Assembly (NCBI GenBank): GCA_900547975.1
Contig: URIX01000054.1
Coordinates: forward strand, 1 to 10,153
Direction of reading: 5' to 3'
Length of the DNA: 10,153 bases
Source of the DNA: an uncultured Eubacteriales bacterium
GTDB lineage: Bacteria > Bacillota > Clostridia > Christensenellales > CAG-917
The notes beneath the pieces are model-generated. The model searched no databases and was not told where the DNA came from. It saw only the letters and a program-made list of their open reading frames with translations. The position numbers and the translations under genes were made by a program. Below are positions 1 through 5,993 of this stretch, one piece after another (position 1 is the stretch's first letter; every line of letters begins with the position of its first letter).

Positions 1-143
1 AGTACAAGCGACTGCGCCGTTTGGGTGCGAAGCTGGCGCACAAAGCGCAGTGGCACGGCTTTCAGCCGATTTGTATTGCCAACAGCCCGTCTGCCGTTCG
101 TTGCTTGCAACGAACTAGCGATTGCTACGAAGTCAATCGCGTC

Positions 144-181
144 AGTGTTGCCCCACGCGAAGCGGACGTCGTGGGTCCCCT
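144..181. repeat. Left copy of a 38-bp dispersed hairpin repeat
   Basis: This segment matches 10116-10153 in the same orientation at 36 of 38 positions. It contains a 6-bp stem, CCCACG at 152-157 and CGTGGG at 170-175, around a 12-nt loop. It is followed at once by a second stem (cccctc 177-182, gagggg 194-199). A related upstream module (26-56 here, 10052-10081 at the right) precedes both copies, so the real repeat is probably longer and modular. Confidence 0.75.
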
Positions 182-363
182 CAAATTTATACAGAGGGGG
201 AACGGCGGTATGGGCGCGACGCGTTAAACAACACATCCTGTGAATGTGTTGTAGCCAAAGCGAACGAGGCGGATTGCTTTGCAAACGACGAAGTCCAAAC
301 ACCTGAGGAAAGGGGACATTTTAATTAGAGTTTCACACCGCCCCCTATTTTATAAACGAATAT

Positions 364-400
364 TAAAACCGCGATATTTGGATGAAGAACGCGAAAGACA
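364..400. repeat. Degenerate direct repeat, copy 1
   Basis: Aligns without gaps to 487-523 at 30 of 37 positions, 123 bp apart. The shared cores are TAAAACC, CGATATT, GATGAAGAAC and GAAAGA. Each copy is followed by a stem-loop (416-441 after copy 1, 519-581 after copy 2), which suggests a duplicated repeat-plus-hairpin unit. No coding role is apparent. Confidence 0.6.
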
Positions 401-486
401 CGAAGTGCCGGAATAGCGATTGTTACGCTTGCGACAATCGCGTCAAGCACGGCTTGAATCAAAACCCTAATTAAAAGACCGAAATG

Positions 487-523
487 TAAAACCTCGATAT
501 TGAGATGAAGAACAAGAAAGAGG
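487..523. repeat. Degenerate direct repeat, copy 2
   Basis: Second copy of the 37-bp block at 364-400. Its right end overlaps the left arm of the 519-581 stem structure. The ten bases AACCCTAATT also recur at 463-472 and 536-545, further evidence of internal duplication in this intergenic region. Confidence 0.6.
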
Positions 524-581
524 CATCCGAATGGCAACCCTAATTTACTATGCGTAAATGAGTTGACAGGCGGATGCCTCT
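519..581 (-). terminator. 63-nt nested stem structure downstream of the reductase, possible operon end
   Basis: A perfect 11-bp inverted repeat (519-529 and 571-581) encloses a second paired block, CAAC 535-538 with GTTG 562-565, and an inner 6-bp stem, 543-548 with 554-559, closed by a 5-nt loop. The internal loops are 5x5 and 4x2. It begins 29 nt past the stop codon of the minus-strand reductase. On that strand it is followed by a pyrimidine-rich stretch (TTCTTGTTCTTC) rather than a pure T tract. It could end the operon transcript, protect its 3' end, or be a structured repeat. The pairing is seen directly; the terminator role is inferred. No better terminator follows the reductase. Confidence 0.4.
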
Positions 582-610
582 GCCGCAGTTATTCGCTCAA
601 TAGCGCGGTT

Positions 611-1333
611 TTACAGTCCGGCGGTGATGGATAATATAGAGCCAACACAATACCCGCTCTCCGCCAAATAAAGTATTGCTTTGGCAATTTCGGACGGGGT
701 TGCAAGTCTTGCGAGAGGTATGCTGTCACGACACAATTCCTCTTTTTCGAGCGAGGTGTAGACGGACATCATATCGGTGTCCACTGCGCCGGGTGCGACG
801 GCGTTGACGAGAACGCCCATTGGGGCAACCTCTTTGGCGAGGGCTTTGGTGAAGCCGATGACGGCGGCTTTCGACGCAGAATAGGCAACTTCCATGCTTG
901 CGCCCTTCTCGCCCCAGACGGACGATAGGTTGACAATCGAGCCTTGACCGCGCGAAAGCATATCGGGAAGAACGGCTTTGGTGACGTTAAACGTGCCGTT
1001 GACGTTGACGTCGAAAATGCGCTTGAAGTCGTCAAGCGACGTATCGATCAAAAGTCCGCTCTTTGCGATACCTGCGTTGTTGACGAGAATATCGATTTTG
1101 CCAAAACGTTTTTTTGCGGTTTCGACGGCGGTTGCGACGCTGTCGGGATTTGTGACGTCGCACTCGATTGCAAGCACGCCGCCAAAACGAGAATTAAGCG
1201 CATTCTGCAAAGAAAGCGCTTTTTCTTTTGAGGAATTGTAGGTAAAAGCGACGTTGTAATTTCCCGCCGCCAAGCGTACGACCGCTTCGCCTATTCCCCG
1301 ACTTCCACCCGTGATAAAAATGGTTTTGGTCAT
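611..1333 (-). CDS. Short-chain dehydrogenase/reductase, FabG-like
   Basis: A 240-residue NAD(P)-dependent oxidoreductase of the classical short-chain dehydrogenase family, nearest in pattern to 3-oxoacyl-ACP reductases. The Rossmann cofactor motif TGGSRGIG is at 8-15 and the structural NNAG at 85-88. The catalytic tetrad appears complete: Asn110, Ser138, Tyr151 and Lys155 (YSASK 151-155). The family NAVAPG-type segment is at 177-182. The C-terminus ends ITAGL, whereas most FabG proteins end with a Gly-Gly motif, so substrate or oligomer contacts may differ. The start is fixed by the canonical N-terminus, although no Shine-Dalgarno site precedes it; a strong hairpin lies 16 nt upstream. It is the last gene of the asnA-aspS-lipoprotein run. 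The true substrate cannot be told: fatty acid synthesis is possible, but no other fab gene is nearby. Confidence 0.9.
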   Translation of the reverse strand: MTKTIFITGGSRGIGEAVVRLAAGNYNVAFTYNSSKEKALSLQNALNSRFGGVLAIECDVTNPDSVATAVETAKKRFGKIDILVNNAGIAKSGLLIDTSLDDFKRIFDVNVNGTFNVTKAVLPDMLSRGQGSIVNLSSVWGEKGASMEVAYSASKAAVIGFTKALAKEVAPMGVLVNAVAPGAVDTDMMSVYTSLEKEELCRDSIPLARLATPSEIAKAILYLAESGYCVGSILSITAGL

Positions 1334-1349
1334 TGATTTGTTGTTTGAG

Positions 1350-1376
1350 GACGCTTAATTCGCAGAATTAAGCGTC
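1350..1376 (-). other. Intercistronic 11-bp hairpin spanning the lipoprotein stop codon
   Basis: Arms 1350-1360 and 1366-1376 are perfect complements around a 5-nt loop. The arm contains the last two codons and TAA stop of the upstream lipoprotein gene (stop 1370-1368). On the transcribed minus strand the hairpin is followed by CCTCAAACAAC, with no T tract, so it is not a classical intrinsic terminator. It may be an mRNA processing or stability element that sets different levels for the two cistrons, or it may affect reductase translation. Confidence 0.65.
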
Positions 1377-2753
1377 TTTCTTGTCGAGTCGGTCGGTCGG
1401 ACAACCGATATATGTGCTTTCTGCGTCCTCTGCGTCCTTGTCGAAAGACACGAGGTTGATTGTGTGCAGATAGTTTTCGTCGTTGCTTGCGAAGAAGTAG
1501 AAGTCGTCGCCGACGAAATCGAGAACGAGCCAGTCGGTTTTGATACCTTCAGCCATAATGACTGTTGCGGTTGCGTTGGCTTGCTTGTACGAAATCTTGG
1601 AAATGCTGCTTGCTGACGAACTTGCGGTGTAATACACGATTCCGTTTGCTTGATCGACCTTCCAAATAGTTTGAGAAGTGCTCGTCACTTGCACGGGGTT
1701 TTCGGCGTTGGCGCCGTTGTACCAGCAGTATACGCTGTTCGCATTGTAAGCAAGCGCGCCTTCCTCGTATCCGAGCGGAACGAGAGTGGTGGAAGCGATT
1801 GTATTGAGTTTCTTTTCGCTATCCTTAACGTTGCTCGCCTTTGCAACAAACAAACCATCGGACACACTCGAACTGTTGAGCGTATGGGATTTGGTGTAGT
1901 ACAAAGAGCAATCACCGCTCTTTTCGACGTACATATTGACAAGGTTGTATTTGAACACGTCGAGTTGGTTGTTGAGGGGGTCGTCGGTGAACGTAGTTTG
2001 CGTTGCGAGGGTCTTTTGGTTGCTTCCGTCTGCGTTGATAGAGCAGAGGTTGTTGTAGTTTTTGTAACTATCCTCGCTCGGTGCGCTTTGGACGTAGAAA
2101 ATCGTGTCGGAATCGTAGGACCAGACGACGTTTTCGACGTTTTCGACGAGAGTGCCTTTGACTGCGCCCTTACCTTTGTCGGTCGCTTTGTCGTTCATAC
2201 CCGAGAAGTCGATATAACTTACGGTGTTGTTCGTGTAGTAAAGCACGCGGGTTTTGGTGAAGATATATTTGGACGAGCGCGTTGCAATAGTGCCGATGAG
2301 TTGGGTCACCGAACCGTCGGTTTTGGTGCGCATAAAGTCGGTGTTGGTGGTTGAAGCCGTGCCGCTCTTGTCCTTGTCGGTGTTGACGGACGTATAGTAA
2401 ATCCAGTCGCCGTGAATTGCGATGCCGCCTGCAGTCGAGGAATTGTACACGCTCTTGGGAACGACGAGTTTTGCCGATTTGGGATCGACCTTGCCGTCCT
2501 TGATTTCGGCACGAACGATACCTTGTTTGGTAGCCGCGCCCCACGCGTTGTCCGCGCTTTCGCCAACGTAACCGTTGATGAAGTAGATAAATCTGCCTTG
2601 TTTTACGACGTAGCCGCCGTTCGATTCGACAGGTGCGGATGAATCGCCGCTGCCGATAGAGTCCGCTTTGTACGGATTGCAAGCAACGAGTGCCGCTATG
2701 CAAAGCACGAGCACCAAAACTGCCGCAAATACGCTAAAAAGTTTCTTTTTCAT
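1368..2753 (-). CDS. Lipoprotein with beta-propeller-like repeats (DUF5050-like)
   Basis: A 461-residue predicted lipoprotein anchored on the outer face of the membrane. The N-terminus has Lys residues, a hydrophobic core (about 5-21) and a lipobox LVAC at 22-25, so Cys25 would be lipidated. The mature part has no recognisable catalytic motif. It instead shows recurring aromatic strands of the kind IYF/IYYTS/LYYTNN/IFYVQS/LYYTKS/VYYTAS/FYFFASN, spaced roughly 40-70 residues apart, as in DUF5050 and similar surface beta-propeller proteins of Clostridia. Ser, Thr and Asn are abundant, fitting an extracytoplasmic protein. A good ribosome site (AGGAGA) lies 7 nt before the ATG. It begins 37 bp after aspS and is probably cotranscribed with it. 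Function is unknown; sensing, binding or cell-surface scaffolding are all possible. The family name is from pattern memory, not a search. Confidence 0.8.
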   Translation of the reverse strand: MKKKLFSVFAAVLVLVLCIAALVACNPYKADSIGSGDSSAPVESNGGYVVKQGRFIYFINGYVGESADNAWGAATKQGIVRAEIKDGKVDPKSAKLVVPKSVYNSSTAGGIAIHGDWIYYTSVNTDKDKSGTASTTNTDFMRTKTDGSVTQLIGTIATRSSKYIFTKTRVLYYTNNTVSYIDFSGMNDKATDKGKGAVKGTLVENVENVVWSYDSDTIFYVQSAPSEDSYKNYNNLCSINADGSNQKTLATQTTFTDDPLNNQLDVFKYNLVNMYVEKSGDCSLYYTKSHTLNSSSVSDGLFVAKASNVKDSEKKLNTIASTTLVPLGYEEGALAYNANSVYCWYNGANAENPVQVTSTSQTIWKVDQANGIVYYTASSSASSISKISYKQANATATVIMAEGIKTDWLVLDFVGDDFYFFASNDENYLHTINLVSFDKDAEDAESTYIGCPTDRLDKKDA

Positions 2754-2790
2754 TATATTTCTCCTGGGGATACGAGTCCCTTTTGATGTC

Positions 2791-4545
2791 TTATTTGTTT
2801 TCTTCTTTTGGCAAATCGATTTTGATATGCACTTCTTTGAGTTGCTTCTCGGTGACCGTTCCGGGTGCGCCCATAAGGATGTCGCGTGCGTTTCTGTCCA
2901 TCGGGAAGGTGATGATTTCTCTTATGCTCGGCTCGTTTGCAAGAAGCATAACGATACGGTCGACGCCGGGTGCGATACCTGCGTGCGGCGGTGCGCCGAA
3001 CTTGAACGCGTTGTAAAGAGCAGAGAACTTTTCCTCGATGACGTCTTTGCCGTAGCCGACGATTTCAAATGCTCTTTCCATAATCGCGGGCTCGTGGTTT
3101 CTGACTGCGCCCGAACTCAATTCCACGCCGTTGACGACGCTGTCGTACTGATACGCCACGATGTCGAGCGGGTCTTTGGTGTTGAGTGCTTCGAGGCCCC
3201 CTTGCGGCATAGAGAACGGATTGTGGCAGAACCCGAGAACTCCGTCATCGTCGTATTCATACATCGGGAAGTCCACTATCCAGCAGAAGCGGAATGCGTT
3301 TTTCTCGATGAGGTCGAGTCCGTTGCCGAGTTCGGTGCGAACGTAACCCGCTTGTTTTTCCACGCCCTTTTCCTCTGCGAGGATTGCGACGAACGAGCCT
3401 GCCGCAAGACCCAAGCGTTCAACGAGCGCGTCTTTGCTCTCGCCGACGAATTTTGCGATACCGCCTGCGAGTTCGCCCTTCTCGTCGAGTTTGAACCAGT
3501 ACATATTGCTTGCGCCGTTTTGTTTGGATTTTTCAACGAGAGCGTCAATCCACTTTCTCGTTTCCTTGAAATCGTGTACGGCGATTGCTTTGATAGTTTT
3601 GCCTTTCTCGAAGAAAGGCGCTTTTTCGCAAAGAATGTCGGTGACGTCCTTGATTATGAGCGGATTGCGAAGGTCGGGTTTATCCGAGCCGTAATCTCTC
3701 ATTGCGTCGCGGTAGGTTATGCGACGGAAAGGACCTTGGTCGACTTTGTATCCCTCGGGCGAAAACTCTTTGAACACGCCGCTCAACACTTCTTCCATAA
3801 CCGTGAATACGTCCTCTTGCGTTGCAAAACACATCTCGGTGTCGAGTTGGTAGAACTCGCCGGGGCTTCTGTCCGCGCGCGCGTCCTCGTCTCTGAAACA
3901 GGGTGCGATTTGGAAGTATTTATCGAAGCCGGAAGCCATAAGCAACTGCTTGTATTGTTGCGGTGCTTGCGGAAGCGCGTAGAAGTGGCCGGGATACAAT
4001 CTCGACGGCACGATGTAGTCGCGCGCGCCTTCCGGCGAGGACGACGTAAGAATCGGCGTTGCGATTTCCAAGAATCCGAGAGATGTCATCTTGTTGCGAA
4101 GCCAACTGACGACTTTTGAGCGGAAAACGATTTTCGCTTTGACGTCGGGATTTCTCAAATCGAGGAAACGATATTTGAGACGAACGTCTTCTCTCGATTG
4201 CGTGCTTGTGGCAATCTCGAAAGGAAGTTGTTCGTAGCATCTGCCGAGCACCTCGATCGTATCGGGTTCGATTTCGATCATACCGGTGGGCATATCCTTG
4301 TTGGGTGCGCTGCGAAGGACGACTTTGCCCTCGACGCTTATCGTGCTTTCGCGCGGAATTGCGCGGATTTGTTCCTTTTTCGCCTCATCGCTAACCACCG
4401 CTTGCGTATAGCCGTAGTAGTCGCGCAACACGAAAAAGATGACTGCGCCAAGATCGCGAACGCTTGAAAGCCATCCGCAAAGTTTGACGTGTTTGCCTTC
4501 GTCTGATTGACGCAATTCGCCACAATTATGTGTTCTGAGTTCCAT
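2791..4545 (-). CDS. aspS: Aspartyl-tRNA synthetase
   Basis: A 584-residue class II synthetase that attaches aspartate to tRNA-Asp in the cytoplasm. Domains in order: an N-terminal OB-fold anticodon-binding domain (about 1-105), the catalytic core, a GAD insertion (about 300-400) typical of bacterial AspRS, and the C-terminal part of the core. Motif 2 is FRDED 217-221 followed by RADRSPGEFYQLD; motif 3 is GVDR 527-530. The ATP-site segment LPQAPQQYKQ is at 191-200. In the anticodon domain the RD-L-G signature (Leu32) matches discriminating AspRS; non-discriminating enzymes that also use tRNA-Asn usually have His there. An in-frame GTG at 4551 is possible, but it lies inside the ribosome site AAAGGTG, so I chose the ATG at 4545. 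It is 32 bp downstream of asnA. The SPGEF form of motif 2 and the ending near LMGAPGTVTEKQL resemble the form common in Alphaproteobacteria. Confidence 0.97.
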   Translation of the reverse strand: MELRTHNCGELRQSDEGKHVKLCGWLSSVRDLGAVIFFVLRDYYGYTQAVVSDEAKKEQIRAIPRESTISVEGKVVLRSAPNKDMPTGMIEIEPDTIEVLGRCYEQLPFEIATSTQSREDVRLKYRFLDLRNPDVKAKIVFRSKVVSWLRNKMTSLGFLEIATPILTSSSPEGARDYIVPSRLYPGHFYALPQAPQQYKQLLMASGFDKYFQIAPCFRDEDARADRSPGEFYQLDTEMCFATQEDVFTVMEEVLSGVFKEFSPEGYKVDQGPFRRITYRDAMRDYGSDKPDLRNPLIIKDVTDILCEKAPFFEKGKTIKAIAVHDFKETRKWIDALVEKSKQNGASNMYWFKLDEKGELAGGIAKFVGESKDALVERLGLAAGSFVAILAEEKGVEKQAGYVRTELGNGLDLIEKNAFRFCWIVDFPMYEYDDDGVLGFCHNPFSMPQGGLEALNTKDPLDIVAYQYDSVVNGVELSSGAVRNHEPAIMERAFEIVGYGKDVIEEKFSALYNAFKFGAPPHAGIAPGVDRIVMLLANEPSIREIITFPMDRNARDILMGAPGTVTEKQLKEVHIKIDLPKEENK

Positions 4546-4548
4546 ATA

Positions 4549-4555
4549 CACCTTT
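4549..4555 (-). promoter_or_regulatory. Ribosome binding site deciding the aspS start
   Basis: On the minus strand this reads AAAGGTG, three bases before the ATG at 4545. Its last three bases form the GTG that would give a two-residue longer protein. Because that GTG is part of the ribosome site itself, ATG is the better start. Confidence 0.7.
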
Positions 4556-4577
4556 CAGAATAAAGATTTTTTATTTA

Positions 4578-5588
4578 TTACAACAGGTTTATACCTGCTT
4601 TTTCGCATTTTTCATGCATATCGTCGGGCCAAAGTCCCGATTGCACCTCACCGATGTGCGCCTTTTGCAGTATCAGCATACAAAGCCTCGACTGCCCTAT
4701 TCCGCCGCCGACCGTGAGAGGAAGATTGCCCTCTACCACGTCTTTATGGAATCGATTTTGAAGCCTCTGTTCACAACCTGCGATTTTGAGTTGCTTCACC
4801 ATACTCTCTGCGTCTACGCGTATGCCCATCGAGGATATTTCCACGCTGTCGTCAAGCACGTTGTCGTAAAAGATTATGTCGCCGTTCAAGTCCCAGTCAT
4901 CGTAGTCGGGTGCGCGTCCGTCGTGAGGCTTGCCGTCTGAAAGCGCGCCGCCGATTTGCATAAGAAACACCGTTCCGTACTCTTTTGCGAGCGCGCGTTC
5001 TCTTGCGTGCGAATCGAGGTCGGGATACCTGTTTAGAGCCTCTTGCGTCGTGACGAACGTCACTTCCCGTTTAAGATTCAAATCTATGCACGGATACGCG
5101 CGTTTGGTTTCGTCGAGAGTGTCGCAAATCGCACCCACGATCCTCTGCACAATCATTTTGAGGAAGTCGGGATTGCGCTGTTCTTTGCTTATCACCATTT
5201 CCCAATCCCACTGATCGACGTATATCGAGTGTTGGTTGTCGCACTTGTCGTCGCGACGGATTGCGTTCATATCCGTGTAGATACCCTCGCCGCTTCTGAA
5301 TCCGTAACGCTTCAATGCGATACGCTTCCATTTTGCCAGTGAGTGTACGATTTCCGCCTCAACACCGTCTTGTTCTTTCACGTCGAAGCGCACGGCGCGT
5401 TCAACGCCGTTGAGGTCGTCGTTTACGCCCGTTCCGCTCTTTACGAAAAGGGGCGCGGACACCCTTTCGAAACCGAAGTTCTTTATCAGATTGCGCTGAA
5501 AGGAATCTTTCACGAATTTGATTGCTTTTTCGGTTTCGCGAATTGTCATTTTCGACTTATAGTCACTCGGAAGCACAAGGTTGTACAT
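4578..5588 (-). CDS. asnA: Aspartate-ammonia ligase (asparagine synthetase A)
   Basis: A 336-residue cytoplasmic enzyme that makes asparagine from aspartate, ammonia and ATP, releasing AMP and pyrophosphate. Its fold is related to class II aspartyl/asparaginyl-tRNA synthetases. Conserved blocks are clear: SGTGVNDDLNGVE (51-63), VHSLAKWKR (81-89), YVDQWDWE (123-130), RAPDYDDW (225-232), SSMGIRVDA (252-260) and GGGIGQSRL (294-302). Length matches the family (about 330 in E. coli). The start ATG is followed by a Bacillota-type N-terminus (LPSDYKSKMTIRETEKAI). No strong Shine-Dalgarno site precedes it, only an A-rich stretch. It appears to be the first gene of a minus-strand run with aspS 32 bp downstream. 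A -10 TATAAT lies 18 bases before the start. The predicted leader is very short, leaving no room for a T-box riboswitch. Confidence 0.97.
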   Translation of the reverse strand: MYNLVLPSDYKSKMTIRETEKAIKFVKDSFQRNLIKNFGFERVSAPLFVKSGTGVNDDLNGVERAVRFDVKEQDGVEAEIVHSLAKWKRIALKRYGFRSGEGIYTDMNAIRRDDKCDNQHSIYVDQWDWEMVISKEQRNPDFLKMIVQRIVGAICDTLDETKRAYPCIDLNLKREVTFVTTQEALNRYPDLDSHARERALAKEYGTVFLMQIGGALSDGKPHDGRAPDYDDWDLNGDIIFYDNVLDDSVEISSMGIRVDAESMVKQLKIAGCEQRLQNRFHKDVVEGNLPLTVGGGIGQSRLCMLILQKAHIGEVQSGLWPDDMHEKCEKAGINLL

Positions 5589-5605
5589 TTTTCTTTTTTA
5601 TATCG

Positions 5606-5627
5606 ATTATATCCAAACTGCGTTTGG
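5606..5627 (-). promoter_or_regulatory. Candidate asnA promoter -10 with adjacent small palindrome
   Basis: On the minus strand a perfect TATAAT occupies 5611-5606 and would start transcription about 11 bases before the asnA ATG. I see no good -35 at the right distance (the 17-bp position reads CCGTAA). Directly upstream is a 6-bp inverted repeat with a 3-base centre (CCAAAC 5613-5618, GTTTGG 5622-5627), inside the -35/-10 spacer. It could be an operator for a factor that compensates for the weak -35; this is inference. Confidence 0.4.
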
Positions 5628-5631
5628 GTTA

Positions 5632-5669
5632 CGGATTATTCAAATATTCCTCATCTGCGGCAACGCCGC
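5632..5669. repeat. 38-bp direct repeat, copy 1
   Basis: Matches 5721-5758 at 35 of 38 positions, 89 bp away, same orientation. It ends in a small hairpin, GCGGC aac GCCGC (5657-5669). The segment between the copies, read on the minus strand, contains GTCATTCAGAGAG followed by GAAGCGACCGCGGGAATC, which resembles short intergenic repeats I recall from other bacterial genomes. That resemblance is from memory only. Confidence 0.75.
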
Positions 5670-5720
5670 TTTTCGCTACGTTTGATTCCCGCGGTCGCTT
5701 CGTTCTCTCTGAATGACGTT

Positions 5721-5758
5721 CGGAAAATTCAAATATTCCTCATCTGCGGCAAAGCCGC
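5721..5758. repeat. 38-bp direct repeat, copy 2
   Basis: Second copy of the 5632-5669 block. Its terminal hairpin (TGCGGC aaa GCCGCA, 5745-5759) is also the first member of the ATTTCAC-spaced hairpin array that follows. Confidence 0.75.
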
Positions 5759-5832
5759 ATTTTCACTTGCGCAATGCGCAAATTTCACTGTCCGTAAGGA
5801 CAATTTCACGCTCGCTTGCGTGCAAAGCACGC
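5745..5832. repeat. Array of four short hairpins separated by ATTTCAC
   Basis: Four unrelated stems follow one another: 5745-5759 (6 bp), 5767-5781 (6 bp), 5789-5802 (5 bp) and 5818-5832 (6 bp). Between the first three and after the third lies the same spacer, ATTTCAC (with one extra T in the first case: 5759-5766, then 5782-5788 and 5803-5809). The loops are 3-4 nt and the stem sequences differ, so spacer and fold are conserved but arm sequence is not. It sits in the asnS-asnA gap. It is probably a non-coding repeat element; function is unknown. Confidence 0.7.
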
Positions 5833-5838
5833 GCTCAC

Positions 5839-5993
5839 CAAGCAGATAATCTTGCGAAACTGTGGCTTGATTCCTTGTCCGTCTTGTTTTGATAGCAAAG
5901 ATTCTCTGCGCGGTAGCAACGCAATAAATCTAGCGAGGCTCTCGGCGATACGCAAAATTGCGTATTGCCGTTGCCTCAGCGACGATTTTTGCG
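5839..5993. other. Rest of the asnS-asnA gap, with one long hairpin
   Basis: No gene is visible. A stem of 12 positions lies at 5943-5954 and 5959-5970 around a 4-base loop; one pair is G-U if read from the plus strand and A-C if read from the minus strand. It is 23 bases past the asnS stop, but no T tract follows on that strand, so it is a poor intrinsic terminator and might only stabilise the asnS 3' end. Confidence 0.5.

Larger units (their letters stand above)
1..610. other. Gene-free region rich in hairpins and degenerate repeats
   Basis: I see no credible gene here. The short open frames lack family resemblance and ribosome sites, and they run through inverted repeats. Visible structure: a near-perfect palindrome at 97-114 (8-bp arms), a 7-bp stem at 118-124/134-140, a 6-bp stem at 152-157/170-175, a stem at 177-182/194-199, a 9-bp stem at 228-236/244-252, an 8-bp stem at 416-423/434-441 with an inner 3-bp stem, a 6-bp stem at 443-448/452-457, and the large structure at 519-581. 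Several blocks recur inside the region or at the far right end of the window. The unit may be a composite dispersed repeat; function is unknown. Confidence 0.7.

Noticed and set aside
21..328. Small plus-strand open frames at the left end
   Set aside because: They run across inverted repeats, overlap one another in different frames and have no ribosome site. The similarity of their sequence to the right end is explained by the DNA repeat.
519..581. Integron attC site
   Set aside because: The nested stems look attC-like, but the bases at the GTT position (GTTGACA) do not fit the GTTRRRY core and no integrase or cassettes are seen.
5745..5832. CRISPR array
   Set aside because: The constant part is only 7 bases and the intervening units are 14-15 base palindromes, not 30-40 base unique spacers. 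There are no cas genes.
5589..5993. T-box riboswitch ahead of asnA
   Set aside because: I found no T-box consensus (AGGGTGGNACCGCG type) on the minus strand. The CCGCGG near 5688 belongs to the repeat, and the -10 near 5608 would leave almost no leader.
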